DNA of 64,000 nucleotides from positions 62,001 to 126,000 of the forward strand of contig NZ_CANMAO010000004.1 in assembly GCF_947495845.1 (NCBI RefSeq). The letters run 5' to 3'. The position numbers and the translations under genes were made by a program. Source of the DNA: an uncultured Endozoicomonas sp. GTDB lineage: Bacteria > Pseudomonadota > Gammaproteobacteria > Pseudomonadales > Endozoicomonadaceae. Positions 9,093-17,556 of this stretch are shown piece after piece. Positions within the stretch are counted from its first letter, which is position 1, and every line of letters begins with the position of its first letter. The notes beneath the pieces are model-generated. The model saw only the letters and a program-made list of their open reading frames with translations. It had not been told where the DNA came from and did no database searches.

Positions 9093-11111
9093 ATGCATCC
9101 CATTAACACATCATCAACAGCGAATGAAACCAATCAGACCAATTTACCAGCCCCCGACCTTCAGGCTAATACAACTCAGGAGAGATATACGCCAGAGCCG
9201 GCACCTGGATCAGGTCCGGAGATAAGAAATCTCTCCGATCGGGACGCTGCCGGTTGTACCCGCACCACGCCTTCTAGCTCGGGTGCCCTGGATCAAAGCG
9301 TCAAGCTTACAGCTGACGATTTCAAGAAAATGATGCGCGAGAATACCTTTTCTACTGGGGTTATTTATGAGGTAGACGGAAAAATTACTATAGCGTCTGA
9401 AAAGGATTCCATTGTATTCCCGGAAAAACTGTCATGTTCCAAACTCAAAGTGAACAGAGCATCAAATGTTCAGAAACTACCAAAAGTGCTCAAAGCCAAC
9501 TCCCAGCTTGATATCTTGAACTGTCCAACCATTAATTTTACTGGCACAGAAGAACTGTTGAGTAGTGACATTCATATTGCTTGCTGTGAAGCTGTAACGA
9601 CCCTTCCGGACTCGCTCAACTCCCATAATGTGACGCTGCGCCAATGCAAAAATCTGAAACAATTTCCCAAAAAGCGATTATGCATCTACGACCGTCTCGA
9701 GATTTCAGGATGCCATGAAATTAAAAGCTTGCCTTATAACCACTACAAGTATTTACAAGACAATAATGTTCAAAACCCTGAAGGCACGGCCTCGTATAAC
9801 ATGAGGCACAATGAAACACATGAAGGTAATTTTATTTCAGGGGAAATAGAATTGAATAACTGTTCTGGTTTAACACACCTGCCAGATGGTTTTTCTACCC
9901 CGGACGATTTAATGATTAAATCTTGCAGAAACCTTGATTCATTGCCGGACGATTTGGATGTGGATGGCCAGCTTTTTCTTTCAGACATTCCCCTTCAAAC
10001 CTTGCCTCGCCACCTAAAACTCGGAAGGAATCTCATACTTCGTAATGTGCCCAACCTCACAGCCTTACCCAATAATATCTTTGATCTGGGCCCTGGGAAA
10101 TATGGGGAACGAACCATCAGCCTGGAGAACACCGGGCTTTCAACCGAGATCCTGGAAAATCTGCAAACTATTGATGCGCCGGGTATCCGATTTCAGATTT
10201 CCATGCCACACAGCAAACCTGTTGAAACCTTTGATAATCTGCATACCGCCTGGAAATTCTGGGCAGCTCACGCCGATGTAAAGACTGACTGCCCTCTGCT
10301 AGAACTCAAGCAAGATGAAATAAAGAGTCTGCGCGACTACCTTAGTCAGCTGACCTCTACCCGGGAATTTACCAACGTAAAAACTAAAAACCCGCTTGCA
10401 GTGCGAGTGATCAACCTCATAGAAGCACTGGCCAAGGGTGGCGAAAAGTTTAAAAATGCTGTCATTTATCAAGTCTTTAGTGCTCAGGCTTCATGTACTG
10501 ACCGGGCGATTCTGGGCATGGATGAAATCGAAACGTTTATACAGGAAACCAAAGCTGAACAAGACGCTCTGAATAATGATAATCCAATCTCACTTCGCAC
10601 ATTTGCGCGCCAGAAGATGCTATTAACTCATGTAAACCAGCTTGCACGGGAGCATATGAAAACGCTGAAGGCCGTCGATGAGGTCGAAGTGGAACTCGCA
10701 TTTCAAATTGGCCTGCGCGAGAAGCTTGGCCTTCCCGGCAATACCAGTCAGATGAAATACAGGCGTCTTTCGGGTGTATCCGACGAAGATATCGAAAAAG
10801 CCTACACCACCGTTACTCAGCATTGTGATGAGAAAGCCTTCGAAGCCTTCCTCAAAACCTACACACCCTGGCAAAAATATCAGCGAATGAAATCAACGCC
10901 TGGTTTTTCGTCACTGGTCGCGCTTAAAACTGAAAATATCGGAAGTTGCCAACTGACACATGTTAACAGTGACCAGATGGTGCTTCTCGGTGGAAAACAG
11001 CTAAGTTATGAATGCCTTCAAAGTCAGTACATGAATACTGGTCGCAACCCATACACAAACCAGCCTCTGGACTGGACAACAGTGAAACGCCTGGAAAAAA
11101 CTGTGGAATAG
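9093..11111 (+). CDS. LRR-NEL domain E3 ubiquitin ligase effector, possible C-terminal U-box
   Basis: A 672-aa protein. Residues 1-70 are polar and low-complexity, as in secretion-signal regions. About 105-350 hold leucine-rich repeats of the bacterial LPX type (LTHLPDGF, LDSLPDDL, LQTLPRHL, LTALPNNI). About 385-600 match the NEL (novel E3 ligase) domain of IpaH/SspH: the catalytic CxD motif is SCTDR with Cys468 and Asp470, followed by DEVEVELAFQIGLREKLGLP at 529-548, a very close match to the IpaH segment. Established NEL proteins are type III secreted ligases that ubiquitinate host proteins. Residues 618-665 (CQLT, LLGGKQLSYECL, NPYTNQPLDW) resemble a U-box. No secretion genes are in the window. 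The gene abuts miaB. Confidence 0.88.
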   Translation: MHPINTSSTANETNQTNLPAPDLQANTTQERYTPEPAPGSGPEIRNLSDRDAAGCTRTTPSSSGALDQSVKLTADDFKKMMRENTFSTGVIYEVDGKITIASEKDSIVFPEKLSCSKLKVNRASNVQKLPKVLKANSQLDILNCPTINFTGTEELLSSDIHIACCEAVTTLPDSLNSHNVTLRQCKNLKQFPKKRLCIYDRLEISGCHEIKSLPYNHYKYLQDNNVQNPEGTASYNMRHNETHEGNFISGEIELNNCSGLTHLPDGFSTPDDLMIKSCRNLDSLPDDLDVDGQLFLSDIPLQTLPRHLKLGRNLILRNVPNLTALPNNIFDLGPGKYGERTISLENTGLSTEILENLQTIDAPGIRFQISMPHSKPVETFDNLHTAWKFWAAHADVKTDCPLLELKQDEIKSLRDYLSQLTSTREFTNVKTKNPLAVRVINLIEALAKGGEKFKNAVIYQVFSAQASCTDRAILGMDEIETFIQETKAEQDALNNDNPISLRTFARQKMLLTHVNQLAREHMKTLKAVDEVEVELAFQIGLREKLGLPGNTSQMKYRRLSGVSDEDIEKAYTTVTQHCDEKAFEAFLKTYTPWQKYQRMKSTPGFSSLVALKTENIGSCQLTHVNSDQMVLLGGKQLSYECLQSQYMNTGRNPYTNQPLDWTTVKRLEKTVE

Positions 11112-11195
11112 ACCGCAGTCTTTTTCCTGTTTCCGAGGGACACTGTGACTATCATACTGTCAGTCTGACGGCTATAATGCTCGGTTTATTAACAG

Positions 11196-11227
11196 CAGGC
11201 TTAACCTCAACGGTAGGTTTGAGCCTG
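11196..11227. terminator. Hairpin between the E3-ligase gene and miaB
   Basis: CAGGCT-AACCT pairs with AGGTT-AGCCTG with one bulge, in the 175-bp gap between the LRR-NEL gene and miaB. It may end the effector transcript; no good T-run follows. Confidence 0.4.
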
Positions 11228-11286
11228 ATCGGAGTTCTGCGTCTTAGTTTATTCAGGCTCCCGAGCACAGGCCAGTAAAGTGTGAC

Positions 11287-12636
11287 ATGAGCAAAAAACT
11301 GTATATCAAAACCCACGGTTGTCAGATGAACGAGTACGATTCAGCCCGTATGGCAGATCTGCTCGGCGAAACCCATACTCTGGAGCTGACAGACAATCCT
11401 GAAGAGGCCGATGTACTGCTGGTCAACACCTGCTCTGTGCGGGAAAAAGCCCAGGAGAAACTCTTTCACCAGCTGGGCCGCTGGCGCAAACTGAAAGAAA
11501 AGAATCCGGACCTGATCATTGGTGTGGGCGGCTGCGTTGCCAGTCAGGAAGGGGAAGAAATTCGCAAGCGCGCACCCCAGGTAGACGTGGTCTTTGGTCC
11601 ACAAACCCTGCATCGCCTGCCGGATATGATTGATGCAACACAATCCAATCAAATCCCCGTGGTAGACGTCACCTTCCCGGAAATCGAGAAGTTTGACCGC
11701 CTGCCAGAGCCCAGTGTGGACGGCCCAAGCGCCTTCGTATCCATTATGGAAGGCTGCGACAAATACTGCACTTACTGCATCGTTCCCTACACCCGCGGTG
11801 CCGAAATCAGCCGCCCTATGGATGATGTCATCGCTGAATGTTTTGGCCTGGCGGAAAAAGGCGTTCGGGAAATCAACCTGCTGGGGCAGAACGTTAATGC
11901 CTTCCGTGGTGAAAAGCACGACGGCTCTTTTTGCGATCTGGCGGAACTGATCACCGTCGTTGCTGCCATTGATGGCATCGATCGAATCCGCTTCACCACC
12001 TCACACCCTCTTGAGTTCTCCGACAGCCTGGTCAACGTCTATGCCGAAGTCCCTGAACTGGTGAGTCATCTGCACCTGCCAGTGCAAAGTGGTTCTAATC
12101 GTATTCTGCAGTTGATGAAGCGGGAACACACTTCTGATGATTACCTGAGAAAAATCCGCCAGCTGCTGACCATTCGTCCAGACTTGCGTATTTCTTCCGA
12201 CTTTATCGTCGGCTTCCCCGGCGAAACCGATCAGGACTTCGAAGACACCATGAACCTCATTGCCGAAGTGGGCTTCGACGCTTCCTTCAGTTTTATCTAC
12301 AGCAAGCGTCCGGGCACTCCCGCTTCTGATATGCCTGATGATGTATCTGAACAAACCAAAAAGCAGCGTCTGGCGATTCTGCAGGATCGAATCAATCAGC
12401 AGGTAGCTCAGATCAGCCGCCGACTGGTTGGTAGCACCCAGAAGATTCTGGTGACGGGTTACTCTAAAAAAGACCCGGGCCAACTCTCTGGTCGCACAGA
12501 GTGCAACCGAGTGGTGAACTTCCAGTGCACCGATCCGCGCCTGATTGGTCGTTTTGCCGATGTGGAAGTTGTTGAAGCACTGCCACACTCCCTGCGTGGA
12601 ACTTTGATTCGCTCCGAATTGGAAAGTGCTGCGTAA
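11287..12636 (+). CDS. miaB: tRNA-2-methylthio-N6-dimethylallyladenosine synthase
   Basis: MiaB is a radical-SAM methylthiotransferase acting on i6A37 of tRNAs that read UNN codons. The 449-aa protein has the UPF0004 domain with cluster-binding Cys12, Cys49 and Cys83, the radical-SAM CX3CX2C at Cys157/161/164 (CDKYCTYC), and a C-terminal TRAM domain. In many gammaproteobacteria miaB is directly followed by ybeZ; here a 2.4-kb opposite-strand gene and a perfect palindrome lie between them. Confidence 0.97.
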   Translation: MSKKLYIKTHGCQMNEYDSARMADLLGETHTLELTDNPEEADVLLVNTCSVREKAQEKLFHQLGRWRKLKEKNPDLIIGVGGCVASQEGEEIRKRAPQVDVVFGPQTLHRLPDMIDATQSNQIPVVDVTFPEIEKFDRLPEPSVDGPSAFVSIMEGCDKYCTYCIVPYTRGAEISRPMDDVIAECFGLAEKGVREINLLGQNVNAFRGEKHDGSFCDLAELITVVAAIDGIDRIRFTTSHPLEFSDSLVNVYAEVPELVSHLHLPVQSGSNRILQLMKREHTSDDYLRKIRQLLTIRPDLRISSDFIVGFPGETDQDFEDTMNLIAEVGFDASFSFIYSKRPGTPASDMPDDVSEQTKKQRLAILQDRINQQVAQISRRLVGSTQKILVTGYSKKDPGQLSGRTECNRVVNFQCTDPRLIGRFADVEVVEALPHSLRGTLIRSELESAA

Positions 12637-12648
12637 CAAAAGCCTAAA

Positions 12649-12697
12649 CAGGTGTTTTTATCGATTTGATATTCGACCAAATCGATAAAAACACCTG
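12649..12697. terminator. Bidirectional terminator, 20-bp perfect palindrome
   Basis: Two exactly complementary 20-nt arms (12649-12668 and 12678-12697) enclose a 9-nt loop. Each arm contains a TTTTTA tract, so the hairpin carries T-runs on both strands. It sits between the convergent ends of miaB and the 786-aa gene and fits a shared intrinsic terminator. Confidence 0.8.
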
Positions 12698-12724
12698 ACT
12701 CAAGCCCTTTCTTCGTGCACTTAC

Positions 12725-15085
12725 CTATTTGGACAAAATTCTATCAAAGACCACCAAATCATTAACCCCGGCAGCTTTACCTTCTCGATTTGGCTTAACG
12801 GTAAACCCGAAGCACCTTCTATTTGAACTCAACTTGAACTCCCAAATTTTCCAATTTTTGTGCATAAAGCATTTATAGCCAGTGGCACCGGTTTCATGGG
12901 AAGCATATCGTCCTGACTCATGAATTTCTCCTATTTTCTTAATATCCGCATCTGATATTTTACTTTTCCCATTAGCCAAGTTGTTTAGATCACAATAAGC
13001 ATGGGCCAAAATATGCTTGTTTTTACTATAAATTGGCTTGATACATTGGTGTCCCCAGGGAATCTCTTCATTCCATGGGTAATCTGGAATACTGTTTTTG
13101 CTTAACAAAACCTGCTTGGCCTTGTCCAAAAATGAACCTGCTTCAGATGCCTTATTCCCATTCTCCTCTCGCTTTTTTGCTCTTCTTTCATTTTTTGACA
13201 ACTTCGGATATCGATAATACCTTTTACTAAAGTCATTCTCATTGTGCTCATGCCAACCACTTGGGAAAGTCTGAAAGGAATGATTCTCCTCCGGCAAATC
13301 GAATTTTTTATGAGAGAGTCTTGATATTACTGCAGCTTTTTCACACTGTATCATCTGCTCTTTGAGATTGTGTAAAGCCAGCGCTCTCTGCTTTGCGATT
13401 TTTTGAATAATCTGCCCGGTGTTAATTTCAACTCTTCGCCTTCGGTAACTCTGATACTTCTTCGGCGTTGTGGCCGCAACGGCTAAAGTCACGCCCAAAG
13501 CCGCCAATGCTCCAATATATACAGTTGACGCAGTTTTAAGCGCTTTCATGCCAAATGAATTGCGATTCGCCTCCACCTCTTTCTGACGGGCTTCCACCTG
13601 ATCTCTGATCACTCTAGCTCGATCTATTTTTTCCTGTTTCTTACAATGCTGCTCAGACTCTTTATTCTGAGCCGCCTCTCGGGCAAGGCAAGCACGCTGC
13701 AGGTCGCCAAAATGTTTTTCAAACTCATCCTCAAAAGCTTGCAGCTTCTTCCATTGTTGTTTCAACAGTTTTTTTGGTTCTTTGTGTTTAGATAAATCAA
13801 CCACCCCGGTAGAGTCCTTGGGTAACACTATCTTTTTATCCCCTTCAATCGGAGCTCCAACGTCGTCTGATTGAATGTTATGATTTAAATCATTATCAAA
13901 ATTTACGCCAAAGATCTTTCCTGCAACGCGAAGGCGTTCTTTCGCCGTTAGCAAATCCGGATACATCGTGCCTGCAATCGCCCTCAAGGACTCAATGAAA
14001 CCAGCCTCAGAAGCCTCAAACTGCTTTGCAAACTCATCATAGTTTCCCGTAGTTTTTTGATATACCAATATCGACTTTAGAGCGCCCCACTGCGCTTCTG
14101 CTTCATCAATCAGCCCTTGGAAGCAGGGGGTTTGTGAACGCCAATAATTATAATGTGGCTGCATAGTCAGTTTGCCGGTGCCCTGGTCATATTCCAGGCG
14201 GCCAAATAGTTTACCACCTCCGTCATTGTCGCTATCAATGGACTTCTGCACCGAGCTTATCCAATGATACAACTGCTTTAGTGCCTTTTCCTTTTCGGAA
14301 AAAGACTTATAAGCCAGGGGAACAGAAACTGTTGAGGTTTGTCGTAAACCAAATGACACTTCCACTTCATCGGATTTCTTGAAAGCCCTTTTTACATTTT
14401 GTTCAGGGCCAATCTGCTCAAGCAATGTAGGAAGCGGACAGGCTCTATTCTTACCTTTAACTGACTGATGCCGGCTCATTTTCTCTGGTAAAGACCCTAT
14501 GGCCTTTGCGTTACTCTGAACTCGCTCTGGCAATGCCATAGGATATGTCATGTTATTCAGGCCACAGATTCCACTATCAAAACGATTGCTCTGAGGGAAA
14601 CTGTTTGAATATCGTTGTAAAGTCGTTTGTGAGGATGCACTGCTGGCTCCACCTTGAGAAAGGTTCGGCATTACGCTGAGAACACAAACAAACTTTTGCA
14701 ATAACGTCATTTCTGAGAATGCCCGGAATCGACCAACGTCAGAATTTACTGCTTTGATAAACGATGGAGTCGGTTGACTAGCTGTCTTAGCCACACTTCG
14801 TCCATTTAGGCTTGTCTCAGATTTTCTGGCTTTTTTGGCCCGCTTTTTATTCGAGACTCTTGTACTTGCATTCGGACAATCATGACTGGACTCATTATAG
14901 GGTTTATAATCCAAACCCATCTCATAGCTGCCTCTATGTCCATTTACTCCCGGCACTGAAAACCTCCCTAATGTAGCAATAGAGCCAACAGTAATTGGCG
15001 AAATATCTACAGTTAATGATTGTTTTCCGGTAATAAAGTTCCATTTTTTATATTTATCTTTTCCTCTCAGGAAAATCTTTGTCAC
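12725..15085 (-). CDS. Large basic coiled-coil protein, unknown; candidate effector
   Basis: A 786-aa protein not recognised as any family. Visible features are a Ser/Lys-rich N-terminal part with a basic cluster NKKRAKKARK near residue 85 (nuclear-localisation-like), a charged coiled-coil region at about 440-530, one strongly hydrophobic segment (YIGALAALGVTLAVAA) just before a KKYQSYRRRR cluster, and a compact C-terminal region of about 110 residues (from HQCIKP to the end) that looks folded. The start is unsure: GTG at 15083-15085 lies only 1 bp from an AAGGAG box, and the next Met is at residue 56. It sits on the opposite strand inside the usual miaB-ybeZ operon. A host-directed role is inferred from context only. 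Confidence 0.7.
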   Translation of the reverse strand: MTKIFLRGKDKYKKWNFITGKQSLTVDISPITVGSIATLGRFSVPGVNGHRGSYEMGLDYKPYNESSHDCPNASTRVSNKKRAKKARKSETSLNGRSVAKTASQPTPSFIKAVNSDVGRFRAFSEMTLLQKFVCVLSVMPNLSQGGASSASSQTTLQRYSNSFPQSNRFDSGICGLNNMTYPMALPERVQSNAKAIGSLPEKMSRHQSVKGKNRACPLPTLLEQIGPEQNVKRAFKKSDEVEVSFGLRQTSTVSVPLAYKSFSEKEKALKQLYHWISSVQKSIDSDNDGGGKLFGRLEYDQGTGKLTMQPHYNYWRSQTPCFQGLIDEAEAQWGALKSILVYQKTTGNYDEFAKQFEASEAGFIESLRAIAGTMYPDLLTAKERLRVAGKIFGVNFDNDLNHNIQSDDVGAPIEGDKKIVLPKDSTGVVDLSKHKEPKKLLKQQWKKLQAFEDEFEKHFGDLQRACLAREAAQNKESEQHCKKQEKIDRARVIRDQVEARQKEVEANRNSFGMKALKTASTVYIGALAALGVTLAVAATTPKKYQSYRRRRVEINTGQIIQKIAKQRALALHNLKEQMIQCEKAAVISRLSHKKFDLPEENHSFQTFPSGWHEHNENDFSKRYYRYPKLSKNERRAKKREENGNKASEAGSFLDKAKQVLLSKNSIPDYPWNEEIPWGHQCIKPIYSKNKHILAHAYCDLNNLANGKSKISDADIKKIGEIHESGRYASHETGATGYKCFMHKNWKIWEFKLSSNRRCFGFTVKPNREGKAAGVNDLVVFDRILSK

Positions 15086-15157
15086 ACTCCTTCTTATTTA
15101 CCCGCCAAAAGCGACCCTGTAACATAGCCATATTGACGTAGAGGCCAGACACAGACT

Positions 15158-16195
15158 TTGAATACAGACACTCACCAGGAACCCTCCCAACATATCTGCC
15201 GTTTCTCTCTTGAACCCGACGAACCATTGCGTTTTGCCGAGCTCTGTGGGCAATTCAATCAGCACCTTAAGCAAATCGAAGAACGTCTGGGGGTTTCTAT
15301 ACGCCACCGGGGTAATAGTTTTGCCGTGCACGGTGAAAACGCCGAGGTTGCCGGAGAAATTCTCAAGCGCCTGTTCAGAGAAACCGGCAAAGATGAACCT
15401 TTGAGCCCTAACACCGTTCACCTGTTTTTGCAGGAATCCGCTGTTGAATGGATTCACGAAGAACCCGAAGACAAACTGATTTCCCTGCGTACCCGCAAAG
15501 GTTTGATCACCCCTCGTGGTCCCAACCAGCAGAACTACGTTAAATCCATTCTGCAGCACGATATCAATTTTGGTATTGGTCCTGCCGGTACGGGTAAAAC
15601 CTATCTGGCCGTTGCCGCGGCAGTACAGGCGTTAGAAGAAGAACAGATTCGCCGTATTCTGTTGGTTCGCCCAGCGGTGGAAGCCGGCGAAAAACTGGGT
15701 TTCCTACCGGGTGATCTGTCCCAGAAAATCGACCCTTACCTGCGACCTCTTTACGATGCATTGTATGAAATGCTTGGCTTTGAACGGGTTGACCGGCTTA
15801 TTGAAAAGAACGTGATTGAAGTTGCGCCATTGGCCTATATGCGCGGGCGCACTCTGAACAACTCGTTTATTATTCTGGATGAATCCCAGAACACCACGCA
15901 GGAACAAATGAAAATGTTTCTGACCCGAATAGGTTTTGGCTCCACCGCGGTGATTACCGGTGACATTACCCAGATCGACCTGCCTAAATCGACCCAGTCC
16001 GGCCTGAAAAGTGCCATTGAGGTTCTGAAAGGCGTCGAGGGTATTGGCTTTACCTGGTTCTCGGCAAAAGACGTCGTCCGTCACCCAATCGTACAACGCA
16101 TTGTGCAAGCCTATGATCGTTACGATCAGAAAGTTCATGCAGAAAAAAACAAAACGCCGTTCCGTAAACCCGTTAATAAAGGCACTGAAGAATGA
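15158..16195 (+). CDS. ybeZ: PhoH-like ATPase YbeZ
   Basis: A 345-aa PhoH-family NTPase. The Walker A motif GPAGTGKT is at 141-148, and the Walker B-like ILDESQN follows. The YbeZ/YbeY pair acts in 16S rRNA maturation and ribosome quality control. The start is taken as TTG at 15158 because MNTDT then matches the usual YbeZ N-terminus (MNIDT in E. coli); there is no better ATG. The last codons overlap ybeY (ATGA). Confidence 0.93.
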   Translation: MNTDTHQEPSQHICRFSLEPDEPLRFAELCGQFNQHLKQIEERLGVSIRHRGNSFAVHGENAEVAGEILKRLFRETGKDEPLSPNTVHLFLQESAVEWIHEEPEDKLISLRTRKGLITPRGPNQQNYVKSILQHDINFGIGPAGTGKTYLAVAAAVQALEEEQIRRILLVRPAVEAGEKLGFLPGDLSQKIDPYLRPLYDALYEMLGFERVDRLIEKNVIEVAPLAYMRGRTLNNSFIILDESQNTTQEQMKMFLTRIGFGSTAVITGDITQIDLPKSTQSGLKSAIEVLKGVEGIGFTWFSAKDVVRHPIVQRIVQAYDRYDQKVHAEKNKTPFRKPVNKGTEE

Positions 16196-16665
16196 CAACA
16201 GTGCACGTCGATATCATGATCAACAGTGCTTCCCAGCGCTTGCCGGATCAAAATCATCTGGAAAAATGGGCAGCAGCCGCAGTCACAGGCTGCCCAAAAA
16301 GCAGCCAGCGTGAAGAAGCTGAAATCAGCCTTTTAATTGTTGATGCTGAAGAAGGCGCAGAGCTGAATCGTCAGTGGCGAGGCAAAGAAGGGCCGACCAA
16401 TGTATTGTCTTTTCCTTCTGACCTACCGCCAGAGCTTGAGCTGCCACTGTTAGGCGATCTTATTGTTTGTGCTCCGGTGGTCGAAAAAGAAGCCATGGAG
16501 CAGAAAAAAAGTCTCGATGCCCACTGGGCGCACATGATGGTTCATGGCACACTTCACCTGCTTGGCTATGATCATATAGTGGATCAGGAAGCAGAAGCGA
16601 TGGAATCTCTCGAGACAGACATTCTGCGACAGCTTGGCTATCCTGATCCGTATCAGGATCATTAA
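16192..16665 (+). CDS. ybeY: Endoribonuclease YbeY
   Basis: A 157-aa single-strand-specific metallo-endoribonuclease needed for 16S rRNA 3'-end maturation. The zinc-binding motif HGTLHLLGYDH is present with His118, His122 and His128. The N-terminal part is of normal length and includes the conserved NVLSFP. The ATG overlaps the ybeZ stop, showing translational coupling in the ybeZ-ybeY-ybeX-lnt operon. Confidence 0.96.
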   Translation: MTTVHVDIMINSASQRLPDQNHLEKWAAAAVTGCPKSSQREEAEISLLIVDAEEGAELNRQWRGKEGPTNVLSFPSDLPPELELPLLGDLIVCAPVVEKEAMEQKKSLDAHWAHMMVHGTLHLLGYDHIVDQEAEAMESLETDILRQLGYPDPYQDH

Positions 16666-16713
16666 CTCAATCACTGCCAGACGACAATGGCACTTTTATG
16701 AAGAACGAGGGCA

Positions 16714-17556
16714 ATGAGCGACGACCATTCGACGGATGACCATTCGTCAACCTCCTGGGTTGAAAAAATCACCGGGATGTTCAACCACGATCCCAAAGAC
16801 CGCAGTGCACTGCTCACTATTTTGCGCGATGCCGGAACCCGGGGCATGCTGGATGATGAAGCACTGAGCATCATCGAAGGCGCCGTTCAGGTAGCAGACA
16901 TGCAGGTTCGGGAAATCATGATTCCCCGTTCCCAGATGGTCTGCGTTGATGAGGATCAGAACCCTGCCGAATTTCTGCCACAGGTGATTGAGTCAGCTCA
17001 CTCTCGTTTTCCCGTGATTGGCGACACCAAAGACGAAGTCATTGGCATTCTACTCGCCAAAGATCTGCTGCCGCTGATTCTTAACACTACCAGCAAGTTC
17101 AACATCAAGAACCACTTACGTCCGGCGACGTTTATTCCGGAAAGCAAGCGACTCAATGTTTTGCTGCGGGAATTCAGAACCAACCGCAACCATATGGCCA
17201 TTGTCATTGATGAATTCGGTGGTGTGGCCGGTCTGGTGACCATTGAAGACGTTCTGGAGCAGATCGTCGGTGACATTGAAGATGAAACGGATGTGGATGA
17301 AGATTCTTACATCAAACCGGCGGATGATCTTGAACACTCCTTCATTGTAAAAGCCCTGACGCCCATTGAAGACTTCAATGAGCAGTTCATCACCAAGTTT
17401 CCGGATGACGAGTTTGACACTATCGGTGGCATCGTTATGCAAGAGTTTGGCCATATGCCAACCCGCAGTGAATCGGTAGAAATCTCCGGTTTCCGCTTTG
17501 ATGTTTTAAACGCTGATGGTCGTCGTATTCGACTGCTGAGAGTCACGCCCTGCTAA
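16714..17556 (+). CDS. ybeX: CBS-domain protein CorC/YbeX
   Basis: A 280-aa cytosolic protein with a CBS pair at about residues 70-185 (VREIMIPRSQMVCVD, GGVAGLVTIEDVLEQIVG) and a CorC/HlyC C-terminal domain at about 200-278. The family has been linked to Mg2+/Co2+ efflux and, for YbeX, to ribosome metabolism. GAGGG precedes the ATG. Its stop overlaps the lnt start (TAATG), and the order ybeY-ybeX-lnt is the conserved one. Confidence 0.93.
   Translation: MSDDHSTDDHSSTSWVEKITGMFNHDPKDRSALLTILRDAGTRGMLDDEALSIIEGAVQVADMQVREIMIPRSQMVCVDEDQNPAEFLPQVIESAHSRFPVIGDTKDEVIGILLAKDLLPLILNTTSKFNIKNHLRPATFIPESKRLNVLLREFRTNRNHMAIVIDEFGGVAGLVTIEDVLEQIVGDIEDETDVDEDSYIKPADDLEHSFIVKALTPIEDFNEQFITKFPDDEFDTIGGIVMQEFGHMPTRSESVEISGFRFDVLNADGRRIRLLRVTPC

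Noticed and set aside
12725-13060. C-terminal end of the 786-aa protein as a RelE/HigB-type toxin domain
   Set aside because: The WKIWEFKL and LVVFDRILSK strands are faintly similar, but key RelE residues and an antitoxin partner gene are not seen.
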